Assembly: GCF_040566545.1 (NCBI RefSeq)
Contig: NZ_JBEWZI010000005.1
Location: 1 to 64,000 of the forward strand
Origin: Uliginosibacterium flavum
GTDB taxonomy: Bacteria > Pseudomonadota > Gammaproteobacteria > Burkholderiales > Rhodocyclaceae
Direction of reading: 5' to 3'
DNA: 64,000 nucleotides
Shown here: piece after piece, positions 40,501 to 46,376 of the stretch
Layout of the letters: each line of letters begins with the position of its first letter
How positions within the stretch are numbered: position 1 is the first letter of the stretch
The notes under the pieces: model-generated
Told to the model about the DNA's origin: nothing
Databases searched by the model: none
What the model saw: only the letters and a program-made list of their open reading frames with translations
Translations under genes and position numbers: made by a program

Positions 40501-43500
40501 GTCATGCCTGTGCCGGCCGGGTTGGTCAGCGCGGCGGTGTAAACGATGGAGCCACCTTCGGCCACGGACGGTGTCGCTGTTAGCGAGACAGTCGTACTGT
40601 CGCTGTCATCGGTGATCGTGGTGGTGGCCGGTGTGCTGCTGGCAACGAGGTTCTCGAAGTTGCCGCCGGAGATCGTGCTGATGGTGGCGGATGCCGAGCC
40701 ACCGCCTGCGTAGGCATTGTCGGCAGCGGTGACGACGGCGGTACCGCTGGATGCGCCAGCCGGGATGTTGATCGTCGAACCATTGGAGAGCACAACCGAC
40801 ACCGCCGAGCCGGTAACCGGGTTGGGCAGGGAAACGGTGTAGGTGATGGCGCCACCTTCGACCACCGAAGCCGTGGCTGTGAGTGTGGCGGTGACGGTGT
40901 TGATGGTGTCGGTGACGGTCGTGCTGGCAGCAGTCGGGCTGATCGTCACTGCCTCGAAGTTGCCACCACTGGTTGATGCAATGGTGGCCGAGACCGAGCC
41001 TGCGTCGATGTAGACATCGTCAGTCGGTGCGGCGACCGAGACCGTGCCGGTCGAGGCGCCTGCAGCGATGTTGATAACAGCACCATTCGACAGGGTGACG
41101 GTCATGCCTGTGCCAGCCGGGTTGGTCAGTGCGGCGGTGTAAACGATGGAACCACCCTCGGCCACGGACGGCGTGGCAGTGAGCGAGACGGTCGTACTGT
41201 CGCTGTCGTCGGTGATCGTGGTGGTGGCCGGTGTGCTGCTGGCGACAAGGCTCTCGAAGTTGCCGCCGGAGATCGTGGTGATGGTGGCGGATGCCGAGCC
41301 ACCGCCTGCGTAGGCATTGTCGGCAGCGGTGACGACGGCTGTGCCGCTGGATGCGCCAACCGGGATGTTGATCGTCGAGCCGTTTGATAGCGTGACTGAC
41401 ACTGGTGAACCGGTGACCAAGTTGGGCAGGGAAACGGTGTAGGTGATGGCGCCACCTTCGACTACAGAAGCGTAGGCAGTCAGCGTGGCGGTGACGGTGT
41501 CGATGGTGTCGCTGACCGTCGTGCTCGCTGCTGCCGGACTGACGATGAGGTTCTCGAAATTGCCGCCGGTGGTGGAGGCAATCGTGGCCGAGACGCTGCC
41601 AGCATCGATGTAGACATCGTCGGTCGGTGCGGCGACGGAAACCGCGCCGGTCGATGCGCCCGCAGCGATGTTGATGACTGCGCCGTTCGATAGCGTGACG
41701 GTCATGGCCGTGCCGGTCGGGTTGGTCAGCGAGGCGGTATAGACGATGCTGCCACCTTCGGCCACGGATGGGGTGGCAGTCAGCGAGACGGTCGTATTGT
41801 CAGCCGGCGTTTCGTCGTTGATGGTGGCGTTGCCGCTGGCCGACGGGTTTGCCGTGAGGCCGCTGGTAACGGAGGCTGTGAGAGTGAAGATTTCGCCGCT
41901 GTCGGCAAGCGGGTCGTCGAGCGTGGCAACGCGCACCTGCACGCTGGTGGCGCCTGCGGCGATGGTGACGCCGGCTGCAGGGACGGGCACCCAGCTGCTG
42001 CCGTTGAAGTATTCGAGGGCGTTGGCGGTGTCGCTGCCGACCGTGGCGCTGCCCGATGTGAGCGCGGGGGTGAACACGACAGCCGTGGTGCTGGGGTTGG
42101 ACAGGCTGACGGTGAAGACGGCCTGGTTGCCCTCGGTGACGACGACATCGCTGATGCTGAGGGTTGGCGTGTCGTTGTCGACGAGGGTGGTGGTGACGCT
42201 GTTGCTGCTGCCCGAGACGGTGAGGTTCTCGAAGTTGCCGCCCGTGGCGGAAACCAGATTGACGGTGAAGCTCTCGCTGCCTTCGGCGAGCACATCGTCG
42301 ATAGCGCTGATGCTGAAGCTGGCCGAGCTGGCACCAACCGGGATGGTGACGGAGGTGGTGCCGGTGAAGTCCGTGCCGTTGGCGGCGACGCCGCTGTAGG
42401 TGAGGGTTAGGGAGACGGGCGCGCTGCCGGCCGGGCTGGAGAGCGAGACGGTGTAGCTGCCGCTGGCGCCTTCGGTGATGCTGGATGAACCGGTGAGCGA
42501 GGCGGTGACGGTATCGATGGTGTCGCTGACTGTCGTACTTGCCGCCGTCGGCGAGACGGTGAGGGACTCGAAGTTGCCACCGCTGGTGCTGGCGATGGTG
42601 GCGGAGACTGAGCCGGCATCGAGGTAGACGTCGTCGCTCGGTGCGGTGAAGGAGACAGTACCGCTGGAAGCGCCTGCGGCGATGTTGATGACGGCGCCGT
42701 TCGACAGAGTGACGGCCATGGCCGTGCCAGCCGGGTTGGTCAGCGTGGCGGTGTAGACGATGCTGCCGCCTTCAGCGACTGACGGCGTGGCGGAGAGCGA
42801 AACGGTCGTGCTGTCACCATCGTCGGTGATGGTGGTGGTGGCGGGCGGGCCGCTGGCAACGAGGTTCTCGAAGTTGCCGCCGGAGATCGTGCTGATGGTG
42901 GCGGATGCCGAACCACCGCCCGCGTAGACGTTGTCGGCTGCCGTGACACTGGCCGTGCCGCTGGAAGCTCCGACGGGGATGTTGATCGTTGAACCATTCG
43001 AGAGCACAACTGACACGGGTGAACCGGTGACGGGCTGGGTCAGCGAGACGGTGTAGGTGATGCTGCCGCCTTCGACAACGCTGGGCGTTGCGGTCAGCGT
43101 GGCGGTGGTGGTGTCGATGGTGTCGCTGACGGTGGTGGTCGCAGCGGTCGGACTGAGGATGAGGTTTTCGAAGTTGCCGCCGGTGGTGTTGGCAATCGTG
43201 GCCGACACCGAACCGGCATCGATATAGACATCGTCGGTGGGAGCAGCGAAGGAGACGGTGCCGCTGGAAGCGCCAGCGGCGATGTTGATGATCGCGCCGT
43301 TCGACAGGGTGACGGACATCGCCGTGCCGGCGGGTTTGGTCAGTGAGGCTGTGTAGACGATGCTGCCGCCTTCGGCGACTGACGGCGTGGCAGTGAGCGA
43401 GACGGTGGTGCTGTCGCTGTCGTCAGTGATCGTCGTTCTCGCCGGCGTGCTGCTGGCGACGAGGTTCTCGAAGTTGCCGCCCGACAGACTGCTGATGGTG

Positions 43501-45470
43501 GCCGATGCGGAGCCGCCGCCGGCATAGACGTTGTCGACAGCGGTGACGACGGCCGTGCCGCTGGATGCGCCGACAGGGATGCTGATCGTCGAACCATTCG
43601 AGAGCACAACTGACACGGGCGAACCGGTGACGGGCTGGGTCAGCGAGACGGTGTAGGTGATGCTGCCGCCTTCGGTAACGCTGGGCGTGGCGGTCAGCGT
43701 GGCGGTGGTGGTGTCGATGGTGTCGCTGACGCTGGTCGTGGCGGCCGTAGGGCTGACGAGCAGATTTTCGAAGCCGCCGCCAGTGGCGGTGCTGATGGTC
43801 GTTGAGACCGGGCCGGCATCAACGTAAACATCGTCACTGGGCGCTGCGACCGATACCGTGCCCGTGCTGCTGCCGGTAGCGATGCTGATGGTCGCGCCGT
43901 TCGACAGCGTGACGGTGACCGCCGAGGCGGCCGGGCTGGTCAGCGAGGCGGTGTAGACGATGCTGCCGCCTTCGGCGACTGCTGGCGTGGCAGTCAGCGA
44001 GACGGTGGTGCTGTCGGAGTCGTCGGTGATCGTGGTCGTTGCTGGCGTGCCGCTGGCGACGAGGTTCTCGAAGTTGCCGCCAGACAGATTGCTGATGCTG
44101 GCGGTGGCCGAGCCACCTCCGCTGTAGAGGTTGTCGGCAGCCGTAACGGCGGTCGTGCCAGAGGAGGCACCGACCGGGATCGTGACGGTCGAGCCATTCG
44201 ACAGCGTGACGACGACAGGCGAGCCGGTGACCGGATTGGGCAGGGAAACGGTGTAGGTGATGGCGCCACCTTCAACCACCGAAGCCGTGGCTGTGAGCGT
44301 GGCGGTGACGGTGTTGATGGTGTCGGTGACGGCGGTCGTCGCCGGAGCAGTGCTGGGCTGCAGGCTTTCGAAGCCGCCGCCAGTGGCGCTGCTGATGCTG
44401 GCGGAAACACTGCCGGAATCGACATAGACATCATCGCCGGGTGCCGCAACAGATACGCTGCCCGAGCTGCTGCCGGCGGCGATGGTGATGACGGCGCCAT
44501 TCGACAGGGTAAGCGTGACCGGGCTGGCAGCAGGGTTGGAGAGCGTGGCCGTGTAAACGATGCTGCCGCCTTCGGCAACGCTGGGGGTCGCGCTGAGTGA
44601 GGCGGTGGTGACGTCGCCGTCGTCACGGACCGTGCTGCTGACCGGATCGGGCAGCTCGTAGGCCGGGAAGGCTCCGCCGCTGGCGCTGGTGACGCTCACG
44701 GTGAGGGTGTCGGTGCCCTGCAGGTAGGCATCGTCGGCGCGCACGCTGACGGGTGCGCTGCTGGCACTGCTGGCACCGACCGGGATGGTCAGGGTGAGGC
44801 CGTTGCTGAGGCTGACGAGGAGTGGGGTGCCGCTGACGAAGGAGCCTGCCGTGACGGTATAGACCAGGCTGCCACCTTCGCTGACCGAGCCGCTGGAGGC
44901 GCTCAGGGCCAGGGCGTCAGGTGAGAGGGGGATGATGACGGCCGCAGGCTCTTCTTCGCGAGGAGCCTCTGCGGTGGCAGGATTGATCAGGATGTCTTCC
45001 GCAGCCAGCGCGTTGCTACGGAAGGAGAAGCTCAGTGGGTCCACGCCTTCGACAATCCGCAGCAGACGCACAAAACCATGGCCGCCGTCGGCTGCGCCGC
45101 CTGCATTCAAGCCGGCCTCTGGCGCGGCGAGGTTGGCAAAGGGGTCCAGACCGGAGTCCAGGGCGTTGATGACGCTTTGAACTTCGGCTGAATTGCCTGG
45201 CTGGATCGCCGCTTCGCTGCGGTCTGTGCTGGCTTGGCTCAATAACTCTTCATTAACTGTGACGGTGCGGCCCCCGCCGATGTCCAGCAATTGACCGTCA
45301 GCCAATTGAAGGAATAGATGTCCTTTCGGGTCAATGCTGACTTGTTGCCCCTGCTCAACCTGGTCACCTGGCTTGAGTGCGACCAGTTGTCCCTGTTCGT
45401 TCCGGAGATAGGCTTTGCCTTCGATGCGGACGATGGTGGCAGTGTTGGCGGCGGTATTGGAGGTGGCCAT
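25539..45470 (-). CDS. Giant LapA-like type I-secreted RTX adhesin (6643 aa)
   Basis: A cell-surface adhesin probably held in the outer membrane by an N-terminal retention module. In order: residues 1-150, retention module (IVRIEGKAYLRNEQGQLVAL, LQLADGQLLDIGGG, then GGHGFVRLLR); about 185-4283, some 40 beta-sandwich repeats of about 100 residues (VAEGGSIVYTASL type); 4284-4985, six 117-residue repeats starting DTVLVSI; then a Calx-beta unit and a beta-rich lectin-like part; cadherin-like domains (EDGPAVSIAAS to about 5600); a VWA domain near 5750-5970 with the MIDAS motif D-N-S-R-S; RTX nonapeptides at about 6446-6525 (GGAGHDLLS, GGQGNDTLS and others); and a type I secretion signal to 6643. 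The frame is unbroken. A LapG-type site at 117-120 reads PEAG rather than [TAP]-A-A-[GV]. AAGAGAG lies before the ATG. It is transcribed after the T1SS genes. Confidence 0.94.
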   Translation of the reverse strand: MATSNTAANTATIVRIEGKAYLRNEQGQLVALKPGDQVEQGQQVSIDPKGHLFLQLADGQLLDIGGGRTVTVNEELLSQASTDRSEAAIQPGNSAEVQSVINALDSGLDPFANLAAPEAGLNAGGAADGGHGFVRLLRIVEGVDPLSFSFRSNALAAEDILINPATAEAPREEEPAAVIIPLSPDALALSASSGSVSEGGSLVYTVTAGSFVSGTPLLVSLSNGLTLTIPVGASSASSAPVSVRADDAYLQGTDTLTVSVTSASGGAFPAYELPDPVSSTVRDDGDVTTASLSATPSVAEGGSIVYTATLSNPAASPVTLTLSNGAVITIAAGSSSGSVSVAAPGDDVYVDSGSVSASISSATGGGFESLQPSTAPATTAVTDTINTVTATLTATASVVEGGAITYTVSLPNPVTGSPVVVTLSNGSTVTIPVGASSGTTAVTAADNLYSGGGSATASISNLSGGNFENLVASGTPATTTITDDSDSTTVSLTATPAVAEGGSIVYTASLTSPAASAVTVTLSNGATISIATGSSTGTVSVAAPSDDVYVDAGPVSTTISTATGGGFENLLVSPTAATTSVSDTIDTTTATLTATPSVTEGGSITYTVSLTQPVTGSPVSVVLSNGSTISIPVGASSGTAVVTAVDNVYAGGGSASATISSLSGGNFENLVASSTPARTTITDDSDSTTVSLTATPSVAEGGSIVYTASLTKPAGTAMSVTLSNGAIINIAAGASSGTVSFAAPTDDVYIDAGSVSATIANTTGGNFENLILSPTAATTTVSDTIDTTTATLTATPSVVEGGSITYTVSLTQPVTGSPVSVVLSNGSTINIPVGASSGTASVTAADNVYAGGGSASATISTISGGNFENLVASGPPATTTITDDGDSTTVSLSATPSVAEGGSIVYTATLTNPAGTAMAVTLSNGAVINIAAGASSGTVSFTAPSDDVYLDAGSVSATIASTSGGNFESLTVSPTAASTTVSDTIDTVTASLTGSSSITEGASGSYTVSLSSPAGSAPVSLTLTYSGVAANGTDFTGTTSVTIPVGASSASFSISAIDDVLAEGSESFTVNLVSATGGNFENLTVSGSSNSVTTTLVDNDTPTLSISDVVVTEGNQAVFTVSLSNPSTTAVVFTPALTSGSATVGSDTANALEYFNGSSWVPVPAAGVTIAAGATSVQVRVATLDDPLADSGEIFTLTASVTSGLTANPSASGNATINDETPADNTTVSLTATPSVAEGGSIVYTASLTNPTGTAMTVTLSNGAVINIAAGASTGAVSVAAPTDDVYIDAGSVSATIASTTGGNFENLIVSPAAASTTVSDTIDTVTATLTAYASVVEGGAITYTVSLPNLVTGSPVSVTLSNGSTINIPVGASSGTAVVTAADNAYAGGGSASATITTISGGNFESLVASSTPATTTITDDSDSTTVSLTATPSVAEGGSIVYTAALTNPAGTGMTVTLSNGAVINIAAGASTGTVSVAAPTDDVYIDAGSVSATIASTSGGNFEAVTISPTAASTTVTDTINTVTATLTATASVVEGGAITYTVSLPNPVTGSAVSVVLSNGSTINIPAGASSGTAVVTAADNAYAGGGSASATISTISGGNFENLVASSTPATTTITDDSDSTTVSLTATPSVAEGGSIVYTAALTNPAGTGMTVTLSNGAVINIAAGASAGTVSVAAPTDDVYIDAGSVSATIASTTGGNFEAVTISPTAASTTVSDTINTVTATLTATASVVEGGSIAYTVSLPNPVTGSAVSVTLSNGSTISIPVGASSGTTTVTAADNVYSGGGSASATITTLSGGNFENLVASSAPATTTITDDSDATSVSLSATPAVSEGGSIVYTATLTNPAGTAMTVTLSNGSTINIAAGSSTGSVSVAAPTDDVYVDAGSVSATIASTSGGNFEAVTINPAAATTAISDTTDLTTLSLIGATTINEGSNGNYTVSLTSPAQTAVTVTLSYSGTAANGSDFTGTTTVTIPAGASSANFTINTINDVAAEGTESFTVALVSASGGNFENLALSGSSSAVTTNIIDDDVATVSLSATPTLSEAGGTIVYTATITQAPVSALTVTLSNGSTITIPAGGTTGTLNVPLAASDDVYVDPTSVSASISSTSGGGILVSVNPAPAVTSITDTIDTVTATLSATASVEEGGAITYTVSLPNPVTGSAVSVTLSNGSTISIPVGASSGTAIVTAADNVYAGGGSASVTITTLSGGNFENLVASSTPATTTITDDSDSTTVSLTATPSVAEGGSIVYTAALTNPAGTAMTVTLSNGAVVNIAAGASTGTVSVAAPTDDVYIDAGSVSATIASTSGGNFEAMKISPTAATTTVSDTLNTVTATLTATASVVEGGAITYTVSLPNPVTGSAVSVTLSNGSTITIPVGASSGTAIVTATDNVYAGGGSASVTITALSGGNFENLVASSTPATTTITDDSDSTTLSLTATPSVAEGGSIVYTAALTSPAGTAMSVTLSNGAVINIAAGASTGTVSVAAPADDVYIDAGSVLATITSTSGGNFEALVVSPTAATTTVTDTNNTTTVSLTASAAIAEGGSIVYTASLTSPAATPVTVTLSNGATISIAAGSSAGTVSVAAPTDDVYLDAISVSATISTATGGNFETLAINPAAATTSIADTLDATTVSITGTASVAEGASGGYTVSLTSPAQTAVTVTLSYSGMATGSGTDFSGTTTVTIPAGASSANFTISTINDALAEGTENFTITLVSANGGNFENLAIAGGVGGSITTNIVDDDVATVSLSATPTLSEAGGTLVYTASITQAPTSALTITLSNGATITIAAGSTTGTVNVPLAASDDVYADPSSVSATISSTSGGGIPLSISPTAAVTSITDTIDNTTVSLVATPSVAEGGSIVYTASLTNPAGTAMSVTLSNGAVINIAAGASNGTVSVAAPTDDVYVDAGSLSATITSTAGGNFENLVVSPTAATTTVTDTNNASNLSLSATASVAEGGSIVYTATLSNPAGTAMAITLSNGAVINIAAGASTGTVSVAAPTDDVYIDAGSVSATIASTTGGNFEALVVSPAAATTSVTDTINTVTATLTATASVVEGGAITYTVSLPNPVTSSQVVVTLSNGATVTIPVGASSGTAVVTAADNVYVGGGSASATITTLSGGNFENLVASNTPATTTITDDSDSTTVSLTATPSVAEGGSIIYTASLTNPAGTAMSVTLSNGSVINIAAGASTGTVSVAAPTDDVYIDAGSVSATITSTSGGNFEAVTISPTAASTTVSDTINTVTATLTATASVVEGGAISYTVSLPNPVTGSAVSVVLSNGSTINIPVGASSGTAVVTAADNAYAGGGSASATISTISGGNFENLVASSTPATTTITDDSDNTTVSLTATPSVAEGGSIVYTASLTNPAGTAMTVTLSTGAVINIAAGASTGTVSVAAPTDDVYIDAGSVSATIASTTGGNFEAVTISPTAASTTVSDTINTVTATLTATASVVEGGSITYTVSLPNPVTGSPVSVTLSNGSTISIPVGASSGTATVTAADNVYSGGGSASATIATLSGGNFENLVASSTPAMTTITDDSDVTTVSLTATPSVAEGGSIIYTASLTSPAASPVTVTLSNGSTITIAAGSSTGTVSVAAPTDDVYVDAGSVSATISTATGGGFESLVVSPTAATTTITDTINNTNLSLSASASVAEGGSIVYTASLTNPAGTAMSVTLSNGTVISIAAGASSGSVSVAAPTDDVYVDAGSVSATIASTTGGNFENLVVIPAAAATSITDTINTTTLSLTGATSIAEGANGSYTVSLTSLAQTAVTVTLAYSGTAANGSDFTGTTTVTIPAGTSSANFTISAINDVLAEGNENFTVALASASGGNFESLVLSGTSGAVTTNIIDDDVATVSLSATPTLTEAGGTLVYTATITQAPVSALTVTLSNGSTITIPAGSTTGTVNVPLAASDDVYVDPTSVSASISSTSGGGILVTVNPTPAVTSITDTINTVTATLSATPSVVEGGSITYTVNLPNPVTSTPVSVTLSNGSTITIPVGASSGTTTVTAADNVYVGGGSTSATISSISGGNYENLVASSTPAATTITDDSDSTNLSLTATPSVAEGGSIVYTATLSNPTGTAMTVTITGGTTITIAAGATTGTVSVAAPSEDVYIDAGSVSRSITATSGGNFENLVVSPTAANTTVSDTINTTMLSLTGAANIVEGSSGVYTLSLTSPAQTAVTVNLSYSGTAANGTDYTSVATVTIPAGSSSVNFNIATLDDAFAEGSESFTVNVSSASGGNFENLTVSGSANSVTTTITDEATPDTVLVSIDGPGAVVEGNTTTNYTVSLDQAAVTPVTVNLTYTGTATNGSDYTGVVSVTVPAGSSSATFTIPTIDDARADSGETVIVALGSITGGGFEAIAAHPTNNSVTTTINDEATPDTVLVSIAGPGSVVEGSTTTNYTVSLGQAAVTPVTVNLTYTGTATNGTDYTGVVSVTVPAGSTSTTFTIPTIDDARADSGETVIVTLGTITGGGFEAIAAHPTNNSVTTTISDEATPDTVLVSIAGPGTVIEGATTTNYTVTLGQAAVTPVTVNLTYTGTATNGTDYTGVVSVTVPAGATSATFTIPTIDDARADSGETVIVSLGSITGGGFEAIAAHPTNNSVTTTISDEATPDTVLVSITGPATVIEGNATGNFTVSLAQAAFTPVMVNLSYTGTATNGADYTGIATVTIPAGATSATFNLATLDDARADSGETVIVTLGSITGGGFEAIAAHPTNNNVTTTISDETTPDTVLVSLTGPATVTEGNATGNYTISLGQAAATAVTVNLTYTGTAGNGADYTGVVSVTVPAGASSATFNLATLDDALADSGETLIVSLGTITGGGFEAIAAHPTNNTVTTTISDEAVPDTVLVSIAGPGSVIEGSTTTNYTVSLGQAAVTPVTVNLTYSGTATNGSDYTGVVSVTIPAGASSATFTLPTTNDTLDETNEAVVVTLGSVTGGGFEAIAAHPTNNSITTTITDNDPAPALSINDVSVNESAGTATFTVSLSAASGQTVSVGYSTSNGSAIAGSDYTAGSGTISFAPGETSKTITIAITNDARVEPTETFTVTLATPVNATIADATGVGSILNDDVAPIIDLSGPPLDDITLVGWNHNTPANTVNADMINGTLISSTTAETVGAGLTRTFDDTLAVIVGADTSTLNQAIANNDYLSYSFTTVAGLPADTTITQIYNADWDKYNNGLEAGYKVAVLISNDNFVTSTTLIVDRQAVTAGGDYYTSVFSNLLTPYQLAAGTTYEVRSYLYDATAGTVYWDDFQIKASTGTYNFSNTFTEDGPAVSIAASTADIIDSDSANMTLATITLTNAQAGDVLTLGTLAGGITSTVSGNTITLSGSASQADYEAAIRSITFSNTSNTPNTTNRIITVTVFDGDNNANTATSTIAVQPTNDVPSTTTLTISGAEDSLITVALAGTDTDGTVTGFVISSLPANGTLYSDAAGTTAITAGNTVSGPVYFRPSINWNGNTSFQYAAQDNSGAVDATPATTTITVTPMNDGTPVAVGDSFVAIQGSPIIITTAQLMANDSLFDRAQITANSTLTGLVNNGNGTWTYTPPAGTAGTTPSFTYTLTDDQGQTSTATVSVRVYATSDDVITVNESALSNGTGGGVALVSGNLLSNDPGSAGITAVNSVGGVTDGSTNDTDARSGYIGVNHVVGGVTVGNVVVDCTGAGIGNYTYTLLDNADHSAAANNNSLSSAITYTTTGGTGTGANLQVNIVDDRPQTFSRTVQITETAMPNYKLMLILDNSRSMTLPEAGGAIQDEADNGSVSLTTRLDLAKQAMKDLVSQYFDQASTVTVQLVTFAPGGVLVNYGGATTFTSKAGALAAIDSIAVSDTGGTNYEAGLTTTLSALDTNGNGVLDNTSGQTIAYFISDGTPTAGNTTTATNTWNTFTANNAIQSYAIGIGTGVTASAALNTIHNIDADASGTRDAAVIVPDLNDLSATLTNSVPVSYGGNVVGGGASSVGSALGADGGYIQTLLVPLDTDNNSATAPINVTFTYNGSQISWSGGFPSGSPITGDTLTLGSSNGFVLGTLNFNFASGDYTYYAGGSATEGTTFAISFAARDSDGDITPSTTLNFEVVDGKPVARPDFDSLTPNNTSFAGNVITGLGTDSGLAENTLVTDFTARGAGADTAADNAKVSSITFDGQTISLTATSTGNTTNGSYTVDTNGTLNWTATSASATGSTLTFNNEGYYSYTPPTASLPNPPIDTLVNVTLTTAPVATTGLTISGRDENGASAGITFYNPTGTANDGAGVTGQGVASSAMAADVNTNPARYLDGLETMQFSFNTTTHPRGVENISFTISGGSSNLGDRIGVGGSSSLSYNVYHIDGHLLGSFVSTAEGTVTLPAQFSNVGWIEVQAASDTYARISGVSFQSVLEDSSTTVIAPINIGYTLTDADGDTSSSTLTLSSYNNAITIDASSTAYTGSAINDQIFGQTGNDTLSGGAGHDLLSGNTGNDVLNGDAGNDQLFGGQGNDTLSGGDGSDRLTGGGGNDALTGGAGSDVFVWSLADRGATGSPAVDTINSYDNGSAAAGGDVLDLRDLLQGEYHTGNDAGSLGNYLHFTSSGGNTTVQISSGGAFSSGFSAAAVDQQIVLSGVDLTSNGTLSDQTIIQDLLAKGKLQSD
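30516..32621 (-). repeat. Six in-frame 351-bp repeats in the adhesin
   Basis: The codon for the Asp of DTVLVS(I/L) recurs at 32621, 32270, 31919, 31568, 31217 and 30866, a period of exactly 351 bp (117 codons) with no length variation. Each unit reads DTVLVS, then GPxxVxEG, TVNLTYTGTATNG and GGGFEAIAAHPTNN, a Calx-beta-like pattern. The strict period and high identity suggest recent expansion or homogenisation. Confidence 0.9.
32622..44918 (-). repeat. About 40 in-frame repeats of about 300 bp in the adhesin
   Basis: Two main unit types tend to alternate. Type A reads TTVSLTATPSVAEGGSIVYT and ends with TDDVY(I/V)DAGSVSATI. Type B reads TVTATLTATASVVEGGAITY and ends with GGGSASATI. A rarer third type (TVSLTSPAQTAVTVTL with IPAGASSANF) is followed by an ATVSLSATPTLSEAGG unit and breaks the alternation about every ten units. 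Counting the conserved EGG/EAGG/EGx starts by eye gives 40 units in 4099 residues. Confidence 0.88.
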
Positions 45471-45540
45471 GGGGACGCTCTCTTGTGAGGATTAGGGGCA
45501 ATGACAGGGACTCTACGGCCGGGATTGGGGGCGCCGTATC

Positions 45541-45604
45541 GTACTCAGGTACTAGATAGATGCTGCAGTGTGGCGCACGTCACGAAAAGCGAGGGTTTCG
45601 TGAC
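45541..45604 (-). promoter_or_regulatory. Palindromes upstream of the giant adhesin gene
   Basis: Two symmetric sites lie 71-134 bases before the adhesin ATG. One is GTAC-TCAG-GTAC (45541-45552). The other has perfect 9-bp arms GTCACGAAA (45579-45587) and TTTCGTGAC (45596-45604) with an 8-base spacer. Their size suits a dimeric regulator such as the LuxR-type protein encoded next door, but binding is inferred. No clear -10/-35 pair was found. Confidence 0.4.
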
Positions 45605-45636
45605 CAGGGCAGGGCGTTGTGGTGTTTGCAGGAGGG

Positions 45637-45713
45637 TAGCTGAAGAGCCTTTCCTGGCTTGCCTTTGCCGCATGCATGCCTGAAGATTCCCGTCAGTGGC
45701 GGCTCTTCGGCTA
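45637..45713. repeat. Intergenic inverted repeat, GAAGAGCC family (copy 3)
   Basis: TAGCTGAAGAGCC (45637-45649) and GGCTCTTCGGCTA (45701-45713) are complementary at 12 of 13 positions and bound a 77-bp element. It lies between the LuxR-type gene (stop 45759) and the adhesin start. The single mismatch (T on the left, C on the right) is the same as in the copy at 53636, supporting common origin. Confidence 0.6.
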
Positions 45714-45758
45714 TGTCATTTTGAATTCTGAAGCGGCAGCGGAGCTGCCGTGTTTACA

Positions 45759-46373
45759 TCAGTGAATGCCGTGCACTTTGAGCGCCAGTTGCAGACGGTC
45801 GTTGACGCCCAGCTTCTCAAAAACGGCGGTGAGGTGAGACTTGACGGTGCGCTCGGTGATGCCCAGTGCCTGGGCAATCTCGAGGTTGGAATCCCCTTCG
45901 GCGGCGATGCGTGCGACTTCGCGCTCGCGCTCGGTGAGCGGTGCGGCCCAGTTGCGCGCATGGGTGCTGCGCCGGGCGCCGATGCCTTTGAGCAGGCGAC
46001 TCATCAGGCTGCGACCAACCCAAAGCTCTCCGCTGGCAACGACTTCCAGCACCTGGCGCAGGGTGGCTTCGGCGGCGTAGGCGTGGCAATAGCCGGTTGC
46101 GCCCAGATCCAGCCAGGCGAGACCTTCTTCATCCTCAGGCTGGCTGCTGGCGATGACAATGCGGTGCTGCTGGCAGGACGCTCTCCAGATTTTCTCCGGG
46201 ATCGCGGCCAGATCGCGTGTCGCGGTGTCGACCACGATCAGACTGTGTGGGGGCAGCTCGTCGATGGCCTTGCCATTGCCCAGACGATAAACCGCCCAGT
46301 CGCTGGCGAGGCCGCGAAAGCGCGCAAACAGGGTTTCATCATCAGTCAGAACCGAGAAAGCAGGGCGACTCAT
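45759..46373 (-). CDS. LuxR-type response regulator of the adhesin locus
   Basis: A 204-residue regulator with a receiver-like N-terminus (about 1-120) and a LuxR-type helix-turn-helix (about 143-200: LTEREREVARIAAEGDSN, then ERTVKSHLTAVFEKLGV). The receiver keeps an acidic pair (Asp11-Asp12) and a likely phospho-acceptor Asp49 in LIVVDTATRD. The usual Lys near the end of the domain is replaced by His97 in GATGYCHAY, so phosphorylation control may be altered. It follows the HlyD-type gene after three bases and precedes the adhesin, so it is the likely local regulator of adhesin expression (inference). Confidence 0.88.
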   Translation of the reverse strand: MSRPAFSVLTDDETLFARFRGLASDWAVYRLGNGKAIDELPPHSLIVVDTATRDLAAIPEKIWRASCQQHRIVIASSQPEDEEGLAWLDLGATGYCHAYAAEATLRQVLEVVASGELWVGRSLMSRLLKGIGARRSTHARNWAAPLTEREREVARIAAEGDSNLEIAQALGITERTVKSHLTAVFEKLGVNDRLQLALKVHGIH

Positions 46374-46376
46374 GAA

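Noticed and set aside
32622..44918. CRISPR-like regular repetition
   Set aside because: The period is about 300 bp, in frame, translated into a recognisable protein repeat, with no unique spacers and no cas genes.
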